Below are positions 45,301 to 52,012 of a DNA stretch of 57,982 nucleotides, piece by piece. The notes below the pieces were generated by a model. That model was given only the letters and a program-made list of their open reading frames with translations. It was not told the origin of the DNA and made no database searches. The first letter of the stretch is position 1. Every line of letters starts with the position of its first letter. The stretch is from assembly GCA_017391525.1 (NCBI GenBank), contig JAFOYE010000017.1, positions 1 to 57,982 on the forward strand. The letters are read 5' to 3'. A program made the position numbers and the translations under genes. Source of the stretch: Paludibacteraceae bacterium. Lineage in GTDB: Bacteria > Bacteroidota > Bacteroidia > Bacteroidales > Paludibacteraceae.

Positions 45301-45579
45301 ACCTTGTGTTTTACCGCCAGTAAACTTCTGGTATTCGCCATAAGGATCAATAGCGCACATCCATGATGCACCACTGCCAAAATCGTAGAGTTGCACTTTG
45401 TCGCCTTGATTCAGTGTAACGCAAGATGCGAGGAATTGTTCGCGGTCTTGAAAATCTTTCTCAGAGAGAGAGGTTGCCTCTATTTTTGTGCTACCATTGA
45501 TGAGCAAACCATAAGGAGCAGCCATGGAGAGCACACTGCAAAAGAGAGTGAATAAGAAAAGGGTGTAAACTTTTTTCAT
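42325..45579 (-). CDS. Secreted alpha-amylase, GH13, multi-domain
   Basis: A 1084-residue exported enzyme that cuts alpha-1,4 bonds in starch. Order: signal peptide 1-20 (ends SMA); N-terminal beta domains, one SusE/F-like (TYYITGSAELVGTDKAW near 138); GH13 barrel at about 262-640 with nucleophile D459 (GWRYDYAQ), acid/base E484 (VVEFWNGD), transition-state D549 (VDSHDT) and VADIVINH; amylase C-terminal sheet; then two pairs of a chitobiase-type CHB_HEX_C domain (IYYTTDGTDPK; IYYTLDGSDPK) and a CBM26-like starch-binding module (YLYAWGGANLGAWPGMEW; HLYAWNDGGATLYNGQWPG). The tail (DGQLMILHEGILYNVMGQVI) resembles a short type IX sorting signal. It precedes the binding-protein gene by 89 bases and has its own promoter. 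Confidence 0.95.
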   Translation of the reverse strand: MKKVYTLFLFTLFCSVLSMAAPYGLLINGSTKIEATSLSEKDFQDREQFLASCVTLNQGDKVQLYDFGSGASWMCAIDPYGEYQKFTGGKTQGYLTCNTAGSYDFYIKLKYEDDMLYIGPGQNCGNVTPPTPDPNTTYYITGSAELVGTDKAWSETAIAMTKNADNTFTHTFTDLAESVVYRMKITNGTWASNWGFSAVQNAPAGVVGDVDGNVVFELKAKGNVVVNFNGASISLQGDFTEDEPIKPAHGSSVPSECEDVMLQAFYYDSYRDGAPGDVVISGTTTLGNTKWSTLLNQSGEIGTYFDLVWLPPSGKSEGGTGYHQTQYSNQNSDWGKQKELLEFINRMHAANTKVVADIVINHAGCKSSWCDFYPQNFGEYGTFQPDASWICKTDEVNFNPEAGDWKGKATGTDDGGYNMQDNYASARDWAHADPRVQEMMKAYLKWMKDVIGFDGWRYDYAQGFKGKYIDMYNSASANYFSVVEFWNGDMNNIKSYLNDVNWNTLAFDFSTKYSAIQGIADGNYQKCKGSGLLGAGLSKFAVTFVDSHDTYFGCQGGRDNNDEIGGCGKSMEDYNKDRVLGANAFILSMPGVPCVFYPHWAKYKDAIGKMILVRKAAGVHSESLVSDEAGNGYYKATITGKHGSIRLLLGPNSGFNTTPQGYTLAYKGGNFAMYYTSTQAQAPILSITPSTIYKTPTFEVKMSAVTLSGKPTIYYTTDGTDPKTSATKKTYTAAFTISGTVTVKAYAQLNGTESEVQEATYTYQEPQQTPLTVKFLPPTTWETVYLYAWGGANLGAWPGMEWKTKDSDGWLYQVFPGDVQEVSIIFNNGTDEQSNDIILDQDACYEWDGTQEKLSQNCSLSNIPFQLIVTPEGKVFKTETLSITMSTIGGGDDATIYYTLDGSDPKEAAKPMTYTKAITINSTTTLKAYAESNGQETEVQTHTYTYETPQATPLTIAFQKPEDWTKVHLYAWNDGGATLYNGQWPGAEMTKKNAQGLYYFTFDTSVKEVNFIFNNGSGTQSADLWTDEDVCYGWENGKAKIIDCTGTDVENITVTTTATKFIRDGQLMILHEGILYNVMGQVIE

Positions 45580-45614
45580 TGTATGTTAATTTGTGTTATG
45601 TTCGTATATTGCGG

Positions 45615-45646
45615 CAAAGTTACTATATTTTTTTTAGTTATGCAAA
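45615..45646 (-). promoter_or_regulatory. Promoter of the amylase operon
   Basis: On the minus strand TTTG (45646-45643), 20 bases, TAACTTTG (45622-45615). Confidence 0.83.
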
Positions 45647-45664
45647 TAAAAACTGCGAAAAGGG

Positions 45665-46372
45665 CTATTTTTGTACACATTTTTTTATGCAAACGGTTGC
45701 GTTGTTGACTATAAAGTCAATACTCCAGTTTGCATAGTCCAAGTGATAGATACGTTCTGGGTCGTTTTGGTAAGCGGGTCTAGGGTCTTGTGAGAGTATC
45801 TCGTAAAGCGCTTCCCATGGGCATCCTTGCTCAAGGATATGTTGCTTGAGTGCAGGATCAATACTTACCTGCAAACGGTAATCCTTCGTGGCCTCGGCAA
45901 AGCCATTCTTGGCGTCAGGATGGCAGTCGGAGAATGCTAAATATGGTTTGATGTCATAGATAGGAGTGCCATCTAATAGATCAGCTCCGGTGACTACAAG
46001 TACAAGTCCATCTTGAGTTGTCTCTTCGATTCGAAGGAGCTTGACGCTAGTTAATCCAATGGGATTAGGACGAAATGGCGAACGTGTAGCAAAGACCCCC
46101 ATTCGTTTATTACCACCCAAACGTGGTGGACGAACAGTAGGTGTCCATGCGTCACTTGTCGCATCATCGCCTTCTCGCCTGATTGTCTCATGGAACCCCC
46201 ATAGCAGCCATAGATGAGAGTATTCATCTATGCCTCGCAATGCCTCGCGTATACGATAAGTGGGAGTAAACACAATACGTGTTTCAATAAGCGAGTTTTC
46301 GCGACTTTGACGAGGAATACCGAACTTTTGAGAGAAACCATTGTGTGCGTGTGCGATGATGTGTAATTCCAT
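45665..46372 (-). CDS. trmO: tRNA (t6A37) N6-methyltransferase
   Basis: TrmO (formerly TsaA/YaeB, 235 residues) methylates threonylcarbamoyl-adenosine at position 37 of threonine tRNAs. The VirR/YaeB-type beta barrel is recognisable: FGIPRQSRENS, YSHLWLLWGFHE, GVFATRSPFRPNPIGLTSVKLL, DLLDGTPIYDIKPYLAFSD and the C-terminal DPRPAY. No signal peptide. It lies downstream of tRNA-Phe on the same strand with a terminator hairpin between, so expression may partly depend on read-through; no good separate promoter is visible in the 31 bases left. Confidence 0.94.
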   Translation of the reverse strand: MELHIIAHAHNGFSQKFGIPRQSRENSLIETRIVFTPTYRIREALRGIDEYSHLWLLWGFHETIRREGDDATSDAWTPTVRPPRLGGNKRMGVFATRSPFRPNPIGLTSVKLLRIEETTQDGLVLVVTGADLLDGTPIYDIKPYLAFSDCHPDAKNGFAEATKDYRLQVSIDPALKQHILEQGCPWEALYEILSQDPRPAYQNDPERIYHLDYANWSIDFIVNNATVCIKKCVQK

Positions 46373-46403
46373 AGTAGATAATTTTTATAACCTCCTTAAA
46401 TGC

Positions 46404-46436
46404 AGAAAAGACTTCAGAGTACCTGAAGTCTTTTCT
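46404..46436 (-). terminator. Terminator of tRNA-Phe
   Basis: AGAAAAGACTTCAG and CTGAAGTCTTTTCT form a perfect 14-bp stem with loop AGTAC, three bases after the tRNA end on the minus strand. Confidence 0.85.
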
Positions 46437-46439
46437 GTG

Positions 46440-46512
46440 TGGTGCCACCAGGAATCGAACCGGGGACACAAGGATTTTCAGTCCTTTGCTCTACCAACTG
46501 AGCTATGGCACC
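46440..46512 (-). tRNA. tRNA-Phe (anticodon GAA)
   Basis: The minus strand folds as a cloverleaf: acceptor GGTGCCA/TGGCACC, D-arm AGCTCAGTTGGTAGAGC, anticodon loop CTGAAAA with GAA, T-arm CCCCGGTTCGATTCCTGG-type, discriminator A73 as in phenylalanine tRNAs. CCA is not encoded. Confidence 0.97.
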
Positions 46513-46535
46513 ATTGATTATTACCAAATCGGCTG

Positions 46536-46567
46536 CAAAGGTACTGCTTTTTTTTGAACTGACCAAA
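46536..46567 (-). promoter_or_regulatory. Promoter of tRNA-Phe
   Basis: On the minus strand TTTG (46567-46564), 20 bases, TACCTTTG (46543-46536). The spacer is GTCAGTTCAAAAAAAAGCAG, one base different from that of tRNA-Asp. Confidence 0.9.
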
Positions 46568-46585
46568 TAATTTTGGATTTTTTTT

Positions 46586-46619
46586 CAAAAAAAGCATTTT
46601 TTGTATTCTTTTTATGCTC
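46586..46619 (-). terminator. Possible terminator after trxB
   Basis: On the minus strand AGCAT (46618-46614) and ATGCT (46597-46593) pair, followed by seven T residues. The stem is short, so the call is tentative. Confidence 0.4.
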
Positions 46620-47546
46620 TTATCCTAGCGATGCGAGGTATTTCTCTGCTTCCATAGCGGCTTTGCATCCACTAGCAGCAGCTACGATAGCTTGGCGATA
46701 ATGTGGATCAGCGCAATCGCCTGCAGCAAAAACACCTGGCACGTTAGTGCATGGGCTATGACCCTCTACCTTGATATATCCTTCTACATCGCGCTCAAGA
46801 AATTCTGCGAAGAGATCGGTGTTAGGCTTATGGCCAATAGCGAGGAAGAAACCATCAATAGCAATATGGCGAACCTCCTCTTCTGGAGTACCTTTCTTAT
46901 AAACTAAATCAGCACCTTCTACTTTGGTTTCACCAGTGAGTTGAAGAGTGTTATGCTCAAAGAGAACCTCAATCTTAGGGTTGTTGAGTACACGTTGTTG
47001 CATGATATCTGAAGCGCGTAGATATGGTTTGCGCACGATCATATATACTTTCTCGCAGAGTCCAGAGAGATAATTGGCTTCTTCGCAAGCTGTATCACCA
47101 CCGCCCACAACGGCTACGGTCTTCTTTCGGTAGAAGAATCCGTCGCATGTCGCACATGCACTCACACCACGACCCTTATAATCTTCCTCAGACTGGATAC
47201 CAAGGAACTTAGCGCTAGCGCCTGTAGCAATAATCACAGTATCAGCTTCATATAGTTGATTGTCCTCTACCCACACTTTCTTAGGAGAGCATGAGAAGTC
47301 CACTTTGGTCACCATACCAGAGACAAACTCAGTACCAAAACGTTCTGCTTGACGGCGCATATCATCCATCATTTGGTAAGGCTCTACTCCGTTTGGATAA
47401 CCAGGGAAATTCTCTACTTCGGTGGTGATCATGAGCTGACCGCCCACTTGAAGACCTTCAATGAGTACTGGGTGGAGATTTGCACGTGAGGCATAGATAG
47501 CAGCGGTATATCCCGCAGGTCCTGAACCAATAATAAGACAATCCAT
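46620..47546 (-). CDS. trxB: Thioredoxin reductase
   Basis: TrxB (308 residues from the chosen start) uses NADPH and FAD to reduce thioredoxin. Seen: FAD-binding GSGPAGYTAAIYASRA at the N-terminus, the redox-active C131-A-T-C134 in SACATCDGFFY, the NADPH site VVGGGDTACEEA, and the C-terminal FAD motif VFAAGDCADPHYRQ. The ATG at 47546 is preferred: the longer frame to 47738 would run through the promoter at 47580-47611 and give 64 residues without family similarity. It is divergent from the outer-membrane protein gene. Confidence 0.97.
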   Translation of the reverse strand: MDCLIIGSGPAGYTAAIYASRANLHPVLIEGLQVGGQLMITTEVENFPGYPNGVEPYQMMDDMRRQAERFGTEFVSGMVTKVDFSCSPKKVWVEDNQLYEADTVIIATGASAKFLGIQSEEDYKGRGVSACATCDGFFYRKKTVAVVGGGDTACEEANYLSGLCEKVYMIVRKPYLRASDIMQQRVLNNPKIEVLFEHNTLQLTGETKVEGADLVYKKGTPEEEVRHIAIDGFFLAIGHKPNTDLFAEFLERDVEGYIKVEGHSPCTNVPGVFAAGDCADPHYRQAIVAAASGCKAAMEAEKYLASLG

Positions 47547-47579
47547 ATCGTTAAATGAAATAAGTTTTGAAATTCTTGG

Positions 47580-47611
47580 CAAAGGTACTGAAAAAAATGC
47601 AATCTTGCAAA
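47580..47611 (-). promoter_or_regulatory. trxB promoter
   Basis: On the minus strand TTTG (47611-47608), 20 bases, TACCTTTG (47587-47580). It is back to back with the promoter at 47616-47647. Confidence 0.85.
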
Positions 47612-47615
47612 TTTT

Positions 47616-47647
47616 TTTGTGTGTTTGAGAAAAAAGTAGTAATTTTG
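47616..47647 (+). promoter_or_regulatory. Promoter of the outer-membrane protein gene
   Basis: TTTG (47616-47619), 20 bases, TAATTTTG (47640-47647), only 11 bases before the start codon, so the leader is very short. Confidence 0.78.
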
Positions 47648-47658
47648 CAGCGAAATTT

Positions 47659-48321
47659 ATGGGAAAAAGAATGCAAATAGTAGTGAGAAATATACTCGTG
47701 GGGCTTTGTGTCTTGATTAGTAGTGCTTTATACGCCAATGAGTCCTCGGTAAAAGTGTATCAAGGATTTAGTGGTGGTATGATGGCCCATGGTGGCTATC
47801 TTTTTGGTGTGAACGCAGATGCTCCAAACACAGCCGATGGGGTGGTTTGTTCGCCTCAAGGTGGTACTTTTGGTCTAGGTGGCGCTCTACGTGTGCACTT
47901 ATGGAGTCACTTGCGCATAGGTGGTGAAGGTTTTGTTTCTACGATGAATAGTGGTACTACCAATATGAAGCACGTGCTGAAGGAGGGTAGTTATATTCGT
48001 ACCGGTTTTGGAGGAGTAGCAATAGATGCTTGTTGGCGAAAGGAGAAAGTGTGGCCTTATATCGGAGGATCGATAGGTGGTGGCGCGATGCGCTCATTGT
48101 ATGTACTCGAGGGTAATCAAGATGATTGGGTTGCAGAAGATGCTGCGTACTTGCACAAGACTTCATTCATGTATGTGAATCCGTATGTGGGAATGGACTG
48201 GTGTATGACCAAGAAGGTACATATGACTTTTAGAATAGACTGGATGGTGGCATTGCATAAAGGCGATGTGGTTAAACCTACTGGCCCTAGATTGTTGGTG
48301 GGATTTATGTTTTGTCATTGA
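47659..48321 (+). CDS. Predicted outer-membrane beta-barrel protein
   Basis: A 220-residue exported protein that I do not recognise as a named family. A signal peptide (about 1-26, ending ALYA) is followed by alternating glycine-rich amphipathic strands (MMAHGGYLFGVNAD, GTFGLGGALRVHLWSHLRIG, YIRTGFGGVAIDACW, WPYIGGSIGGGAM, MYVNPYVGMDW) typical of an eight-stranded outer-membrane barrel. The last residues are FMFCH, so the usual aromatic end is not perfect. Function unknown. It is divergent from trxB and upstream of metK. A second in-frame ATG (47671) could be the start. Confidence 0.75.
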   Translation: MGKRMQIVVRNILVGLCVLISSALYANESSVKVYQGFSGGMMAHGGYLFGVNADAPNTADGVVCSPQGGTFGLGGALRVHLWSHLRIGGEGFVSTMNSGTTNMKHVLKEGSYIRTGFGGVAIDACWRKEKVWPYIGGSIGGGAMRSLYVLEGNQDDWVAEDAAYLHKTSFMYVNPYVGMDWCMTKKVHMTFRIDWMVALHKGDVVKPTGPRLLVGFMFCH

Positions 48322-48336
48322 AAAAATACAGCAAAA

Positions 48337-48368
48337 TTTGTGTATATCAGAAAAAAGCAGTAATTTTG
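48337..48368 (+). promoter_or_regulatory. metK promoter
   Basis: TTTG (48337-48340), 20 bases, TAATTTTG (48361-48368). It yields a leader of about 110 bases that holds the riboswitch below. Confidence 0.83.
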
Positions 48369-48381
48369 CACCGAATTTTGT

Positions 48382-48435
48382 TCAGAGGATAAATTTGACT
48401 GCTTGCAACCTCTATAAAATAATGCTAAAACTTGT
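48382..48435 (+). promoter_or_regulatory. Probable SAM-II riboswitch aptamer
   Basis: The metK leader matches the known SAM-II layout from memory: stem P1 AGAGG (48384-48388) / CCTCT (48409-48413), an A/T-rich loop ending in TTGCAA just before the 3' P1 arm, then ATAAAAT..GCTAAAA, which corresponds to the GATAAA..GCTAAA segment that forms the pseudoknot and SAM pocket. It is upstream of the SAM synthase gene, the expected target, and followed by a terminator. High SAM would stabilise the aptamer and favour termination. Confidence 0.75.
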
Positions 48436-48471
48436 GCCGCAAGACCCAAACAGTCACTTGTGGCTTTTTTT
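48436..48471 (+). terminator. Leader terminator of the metK riboswitch
   Basis: GCCGCAAG (48436-48443) and CTTGTGGC (48457-48464) pair with one G-U, followed by seven T residues and the metK start 15 bases later. CAGTC in the loop (48451-48455) is complementary to GACTG in the aptamer region (48397-48401), a possible alternative pairing. Confidence 0.82.
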
Positions 48472-48485
48472 ATAACTATTAGACA

Positions 48486-49733
48486 ATGAATTACTTATTT
48501 ACATCAGAGAGTGTCAGTGAAGGACACCCAGACAAAGTGGCGGATCAAATCAGTGACGCTATTCTCGACAATTTCTTAGCATTGGATGCAGATTCTCACG
48601 TAGCATGTGAAACAATGGTTACTACCGGACAAGTAGTGGTGGCTGGTGAGGTTTCTAGTGAGAAATATGTGGATATTCAACGTGTTGTTCGTAAAACGAT
48701 AGCTGAGATTGGCTACACCAAGTCCGCTTATAAGTTTGAAGCTGAGAGCTGCGGTATTTTGACAGCTTTGCATGAGCAGAGTGCAGATATCGCACGTGGC
48801 GTGGATGGTCAAGGCACAGAAAATGTGGGTGAGCAAGGAGCTGGTGACCAAGGTATGATGTTTGGTTATGCTAGTGACGAAACAGAGAATTATATGCCAT
48901 TGACCCTGGATTTGGCTCACACCTTAGTATATACGCTTGCGCGTGTGCGTAAGGAAGGCAAGGAGATGCTTTATCTTCGTCCGGACTCTAAAAGTCAAGT
49001 GACTATGGAGTATAGTGAGACAGGTGAACCTTTGCGTATTGATACTATCGTAGTGTCTACACAACATGATGAGGACGTGACTCAAGAGCAGATCAAGGAG
49101 GATATACGTCGTATCTTGTTGCCACGAGTGGCGACACGCGACGCTCGTTATGCGGAGTTGTTGAAGGGTGACTACAAGTTGTTGGTGAACCCAACAGGTA
49201 ACTTCGTGATTGGTGGTCCTCATGGCGATACTGGTCTGACAGGTCGTAAGATTATCGTTGATACCTATGGCGGACGTGGTGCGCACGGTGGCGGTGCTTT
49301 TTCGGGTAAAGATCCATCTAAAGTGGATCGTTCTGCTGCCTACGCTGCTCGTTGGATTGCGAAAAATATGGTAGCTGCAGGTGTGGCACGCGAGTTGTTG
49401 GTACAAATTAGTTATGCTATTGGTGTGGCTCAACCTGTGAGTGTATGTGTAAATACTTATGGTACTGCAAAGGTGAATATGAGCGATGGAGAGATTGCGC
49501 AAAAGGTGAATGAGATGTTCGACTTGCGTCCTCAAGCTATTATTGAAGCGCTCAAATTGAAACAACCTATGTACGTGGAGAGTGCTCGTTATGGTCATAT
49601 GGGTCGTACCAATGAAGTGGTGACCAAGCAGTTTGTAGACGAGAATGGACAAGTTTTTGAGCGTGAAGTAGAGTTGTTTACTTGGGAGAAATTGGATCGA
49701 GTAGAGGCTATTCGTGCGAAATTAGGATTATAA
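48486..49733 (+). CDS. metK: S-adenosylmethionine synthase
   Basis: MetK makes S-adenosylmethionine from methionine and ATP. The 415-residue protein (E. coli 384) has the three-domain family pattern: [20 protein letters not shown] at the start, the hallmark [12 protein letters not shown], and the P-loop-like [19 protein letters not shown] near residue 265. The MAT-family insertions explain the extra length. Expression is probably limited by the upstream SAM-II-type riboswitch and terminator. lspA starts 11 bases after the stop. Confidence 0.98.
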   Translation: MNYLFTSESVSEGHPDKVADQISDAILDNFLALDADSHVACETMVTTGQVVVAGEVSSEKYVDIQRVVRKTIAEIGYTKSAYKFEAESCGILTALHEQSADIARGVDGQGTENVGEQGAGDQGMMFGYASDETENYMPLTLDLAHTLVYTLARVRKEGKEMLYLRPDSKSQVTMEYSETGEPLRIDTIVVSTQHDEDVTQEQIKEDIRRILLPRVATRDARYAELLKGDYKLLVNPTGNFVIGGPHGDTGLTGRKIIVDTYGGRGAHGGGAFSGKDPSKVDRSAAYAARWIAKNMVAAGVARELLVQISYAIGVAQPVSVCVNTYGTAKVNMSDGEIAQKVNEMFDLRPQAIIEALKLKQPMYVESARYGHMGRTNEVVTKQFVDENGQVFEREVELFTWEKLDRVEAIRAKLGL

Positions 49734-49744
49734 ACAATATCGAT

Positions 49745-50314
49745 ATGAATAAAGTTAAGCAGAATTGGTTGGTAGTGGGTATTATCCTGCTCGCACTAAT
49801 ACTGGATCAAGCGTCTAAAGTCTATGTGAAGACTCATTTTGAACTTGGTGAAACTGTAGATGTATTCTCTTGGTTCAAGATACGTTTCTTGGAAAATAAT
49901 GGCATGGCTTTTGGTATAGAATGGTTTGATAAACTATTCTTGACCTTGTTCCGCTTAGTTACTGTTGGTGTACTAGCTTGGTATATGCATATAATGATTA
50001 ACAAGCAGAAAGTTCGCACAGGATACTTGGTTTCTGTAGCGATGGTTGTTGCAGGTGCCTTGGGTAATATCATTGATTGTGTTTTCTATGGTAAAATCTG
50101 GGGCGAGGCTGACTGGTTCTACGGCAGAGTGGTGGATATGTTGTATTTCCCGCTGATAACCAATGCTCAAGGTGAGTGTGTGTTCTTCCAGCCAGTGTTT
50201 AATATTGCAGATTCCTTTATCACGGTAGCGGTATTGTTAATCATTATTTTCTATCGCAAGGACTTAGATCAAAGCTTAGAACAGATCTTCCCCAAGAAGA
50301 AGTCGAATAAGTAG
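49745..50314 (+). CDS. lspA: Lipoprotein signal peptidase
   Basis: LspA (189 residues) removes signal peptides from prolipoproteins in the inner membrane. Four membrane helices are visible. Catalytic aspartates are D111 in GNIID and D156 in FNIADS; LDQASK and NNGMAFG are also conserved. The stretch between the catalytic motifs is longer than in E. coli, as in other Bacteroidetes. I start at ATG 49745; the longer frame overlaps the end of metK. The stop TAG shares its last base with the GTG start of the next gene, so the two are translationally coupled. Confidence 0.96.
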   Translation: MNKVKQNWLVVGIILLALILDQASKVYVKTHFELGETVDVFSWFKIRFLENNGMAFGIEWFDKLFLTLFRLVTVGVLAWYMHIMINKQKVRTGYLVSVAMVVAGALGNIIDCVFYGKIWGEADWFYGRVVDMLYFPLITNAQGECVFFQPVFNIADSFITVAVLLIIIFYRKDLDQSLEQIFPKKKSNK

Positions 50315-50850
50315 TGACTTGTAAGGTAAAACAAATATTGTTCCTCTTTCTGTTGTCGATAGTCGTGGTCGGCTGTCGTCCTAGTGGCGTGTTGTCACCT
50401 GATGAAATGCGTGATATCCTTTATGAGTTACATAGAGCAGATGGTGCAATACAGGCGGCAGGGTATAACTATTCACACGACCAAGAGGTTGCGGGGTATT
50501 ACAAGAATATTTTGGATAAGTATGGTATTACCCAGGCTGAATTTGATTCGTCCTTGGTTTGGTATACCGATAATCCGCAGATATTTAATAAGATCTATCC
50601 TCAAGTGATGGAGCGTCTTGATGCGGATTTTGAAAATGCAAAACAAGCAAGGGAGAAGAAAATAGAAGAAAGGCGCTTGGAGAGAGAAAGACGTGCAGCT
50701 TATAAAAAATGGTATTTTGAGACCTTTACAAGTGCGGAGAAATTGCTGGATTTCTATTCGAATCGTCATTTATTGGTGCTGAAAGGATGGTCTCCAGAAG
50801 AATTTTTCGAAAAAAACATCATAATATTTGGTCAATTGGAAAAAAAGTAG
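50314..50850 (+). CDS. DUF4296 lipoprotein
   Basis: A 178-residue lipoprotein of the DUF4296 family, which is regularly next to lspA in Bacteroidetes. A GTG start overlaps the lspA stop (TAGTG). The signal ends in the lipobox VVGC (residue 21). The conserved part follows: SPDEMRDILYELHRADGAIQ, GYYKNILDKYGITQAEFDSS, LVWYTDNPQIF. A charged helix rich in R, E and K comes next, then a short C-terminal end. Function is unknown; location beside its own processing enzyme is notable. Confidence 0.88.
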   Translation: MTCKVKQILFLFLLSIVVVGCRPSGVLSPDEMRDILYELHRADGAIQAAGYNYSHDQEVAGYYKNILDKYGITQAEFDSSLVWYTDNPQIFNKIYPQVMERLDADFENAKQAREKKIEERRLERERRAAYKKWYFETFTSAEKLLDFYSNRHLLVLKGWSPEEFFEKNIIIFGQLEKK

Positions 50851-50858
50851 TACCTTTG
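50827..50858 (+). promoter_or_regulatory. Promoter of the rplM-rpsI unit
   Basis: TTTG (50827-50830), 20 bases, TACCTTTG (50851-50858). The -33 box and spacer lie inside the end of the DUF4296 gene, whose TAG stop abuts the -7 box. Confidence 0.85.
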
Positions 50859-50865
50859 CATGCTT

Positions 50866-51012
50866 TTTCGGGCTATTTTGGTTTCTAACCTTTAGAACCC
50901 TTAGAACTTTAGAACTTTTTAAACTAAATATTTTTATATTAATTCGCCATGTTGGGCAGTGGGGCTCACGGAGCACGTAAAGTTGTCTGTCGACATGGTC
51001 AAAACATTAAAA
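50866..51012 (+). promoter_or_regulatory. Candidate L13 (rplM) leader RNA
   Basis: The leader of about 150 bases has three TTAGAAC repeats (50892-50915) and then a hairpin-rich part at 50946-50999: GCCATGTT pairs with GACATGGT at the base, with GGGCAG, GGGGCTCACGGAGC and GTTGTCTGTC inside. Ribosomal protein leaders that bind the encoded protein have been predicted ahead of L13 genes in Bacteroidia; this is a candidate, but I cannot check it against a model. Confidence 0.5.
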
Positions 51013-51016
51013 ACAA

Positions 51017-51475
51017 ATGGATACATTAAGTTACAAGACTGTATCAGTAAACAAAGCAACTGCTCAAAAAGAGTGGGTTGTTGTTGATGCTGAGGGCCAA
51101 GTTCTTGGCCGTATGTGCTCGAAGGTAGCTAAGCTCCTCCGTGGCAAGTACAAACCAAACTTCACTCCAAATGTGGATTGTGGAGACAATGTGATTATCA
51201 TCAACGCTGCTAAGGTAGAGTTGACTGGTAACAAGTGGAATGAGCGCGTTTACGTTCGCTATACTGGCTATCCAGGTGGTCAACGCGAAATGACTCCAGC
51301 AGAGATGTTGGCTAAGAAAGGTGCTGACGTTCTTGTTAAGAAAGTGGTTAAGGGTATGCTTCCTAAGAACCGTCTTGGCAACAAGATCATCGCTAACCTC
51401 CACGTGTTTGCAGGTGCAGAGCACAATATGCAAGCTCAACAACCAAAACAAATTGACATCAACACACTTAAATAA
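51017..51475 (+). CDS. rplM: 50S ribosomal protein L13
   Basis: L13 (152 residues) is an early assembly protein of the large subunit. Recognisable parts are WVVVDAEGQVLGRMCSKVAK near the start, VIIINAAKVELTGNKW, the YTGYPGGQREMT signature and MLPKNRLGNKI. It is followed by rpsI after 11 bases, the usual pair in bacteria. Confidence 0.98.
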   Translation: MDTLSYKTVSVNKATAQKEWVVVDAEGQVLGRMCSKVAKLLRGKYKPNFTPNVDCGDNVIIINAAKVELTGNKWNERVYVRYTGYPGGQREMTPAEMLAKKGADVLVKKVVKGMLPKNRLGNKIIANLHVFAGAEHNMQAQQPKQIDINTLK

Positions 51476-51486
51476 TTATTGAAGAT

Positions 51487-51873
51487 ATGGAAATGATTAA
51501 TGCATTAGGTCGTCGTAAAGCAGCAGTTGCTCGCGTTTATGTACAAGAGGGTACCGGCAAAATCACAATCAACGGTCGTGATTTGGATGTGTACTTCCCA
51601 AGTCCAATTCTTCAATACGTTGTTAAGCAACCTCTTAACAAACTTGAAGTGGCTGAGAAATATGATATCAAAGTTAACCTCGATGGTGGTGGCTACAAAG
51701 GTCAAGCTGAGGCTTTGCGTCTCGCAATTGCTCGCGCTTTGGTAAAGATTAACCCAGAGGATAAACCAGCGTTGAAGGCTGAGGGCTTCATGACTCGCGA
51801 TGCTCGTGAGGTAGAGCGTAAGAAGCCAGGTCAACCAAAAGCACGCAAACACTTCCAATTTAGTAAGCGTTAA
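51487..51873 (+). CDS. rpsI: 30S ribosomal protein S9
   Basis: S9 (128 residues) reaches the P-site with its basic C-terminus. Seen: ALGRRKAAVARVYVQEGTGK, GGGYKGQAEALRLAIARAL and the C-terminal RKKPGQPKARKHFQFSKR with the conserved SKR end. Second gene of the rplM-rpsI pair; rpsB follows after a 139-base gap that may carry a separate leader. Confidence 0.98.
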   Translation: MEMINALGRRKAAVARVYVQEGTGKITINGRDLDVYFPSPILQYVVKQPLNKLEVAEKYDIKVNLDGGGYKGQAEALRLAIARALVKINPEDKPALKAEGFMTRDAREVERKKPGQPKARKHFQFSKR

Positions 51874-51890
51874 TATCCAAATAGCAGTGA

Positions 51891-51975
51891 CTCCGTGGTG
51901 GCAATTATTTGCTCGCCACGGATTACTCTGTTATTCCACGCGTACGCGCTTCTCTGCGTAAGGGTGGCAGATGGA
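51891..51975 (+). promoter_or_regulatory. Candidate S2 (rpsB) leader structure
   Basis: Two hairpins lie between rpsI and rpsB: TCCGTGG (51892-51898) / CCACGGA (51916-51922), and CCAC..TGCGTA-type pairing at 51936-51966 (CCACGCGTACGC / GCGTAAGGGTGG). No T run follows the first, so it is not a plain terminator. It may be a regulatory leader for rpsB-tsf. Confidence 0.4.
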
Positions 51976-52012
51976 TAAATTATCATTAAATAATTCAAAC
52001 TAATCAAACAAA

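Noticed and set aside
47547..47738. 64-residue N-terminal extension of trxB
   Set aside because: It runs through the divergent promoters and has no similarity to thioredoxin reductases.
48924..49652. 242-residue frame on the minus strand opposite metK
   Set aside because: Antisense shadow of metK with threonine/histidine-rich composition and no family features.
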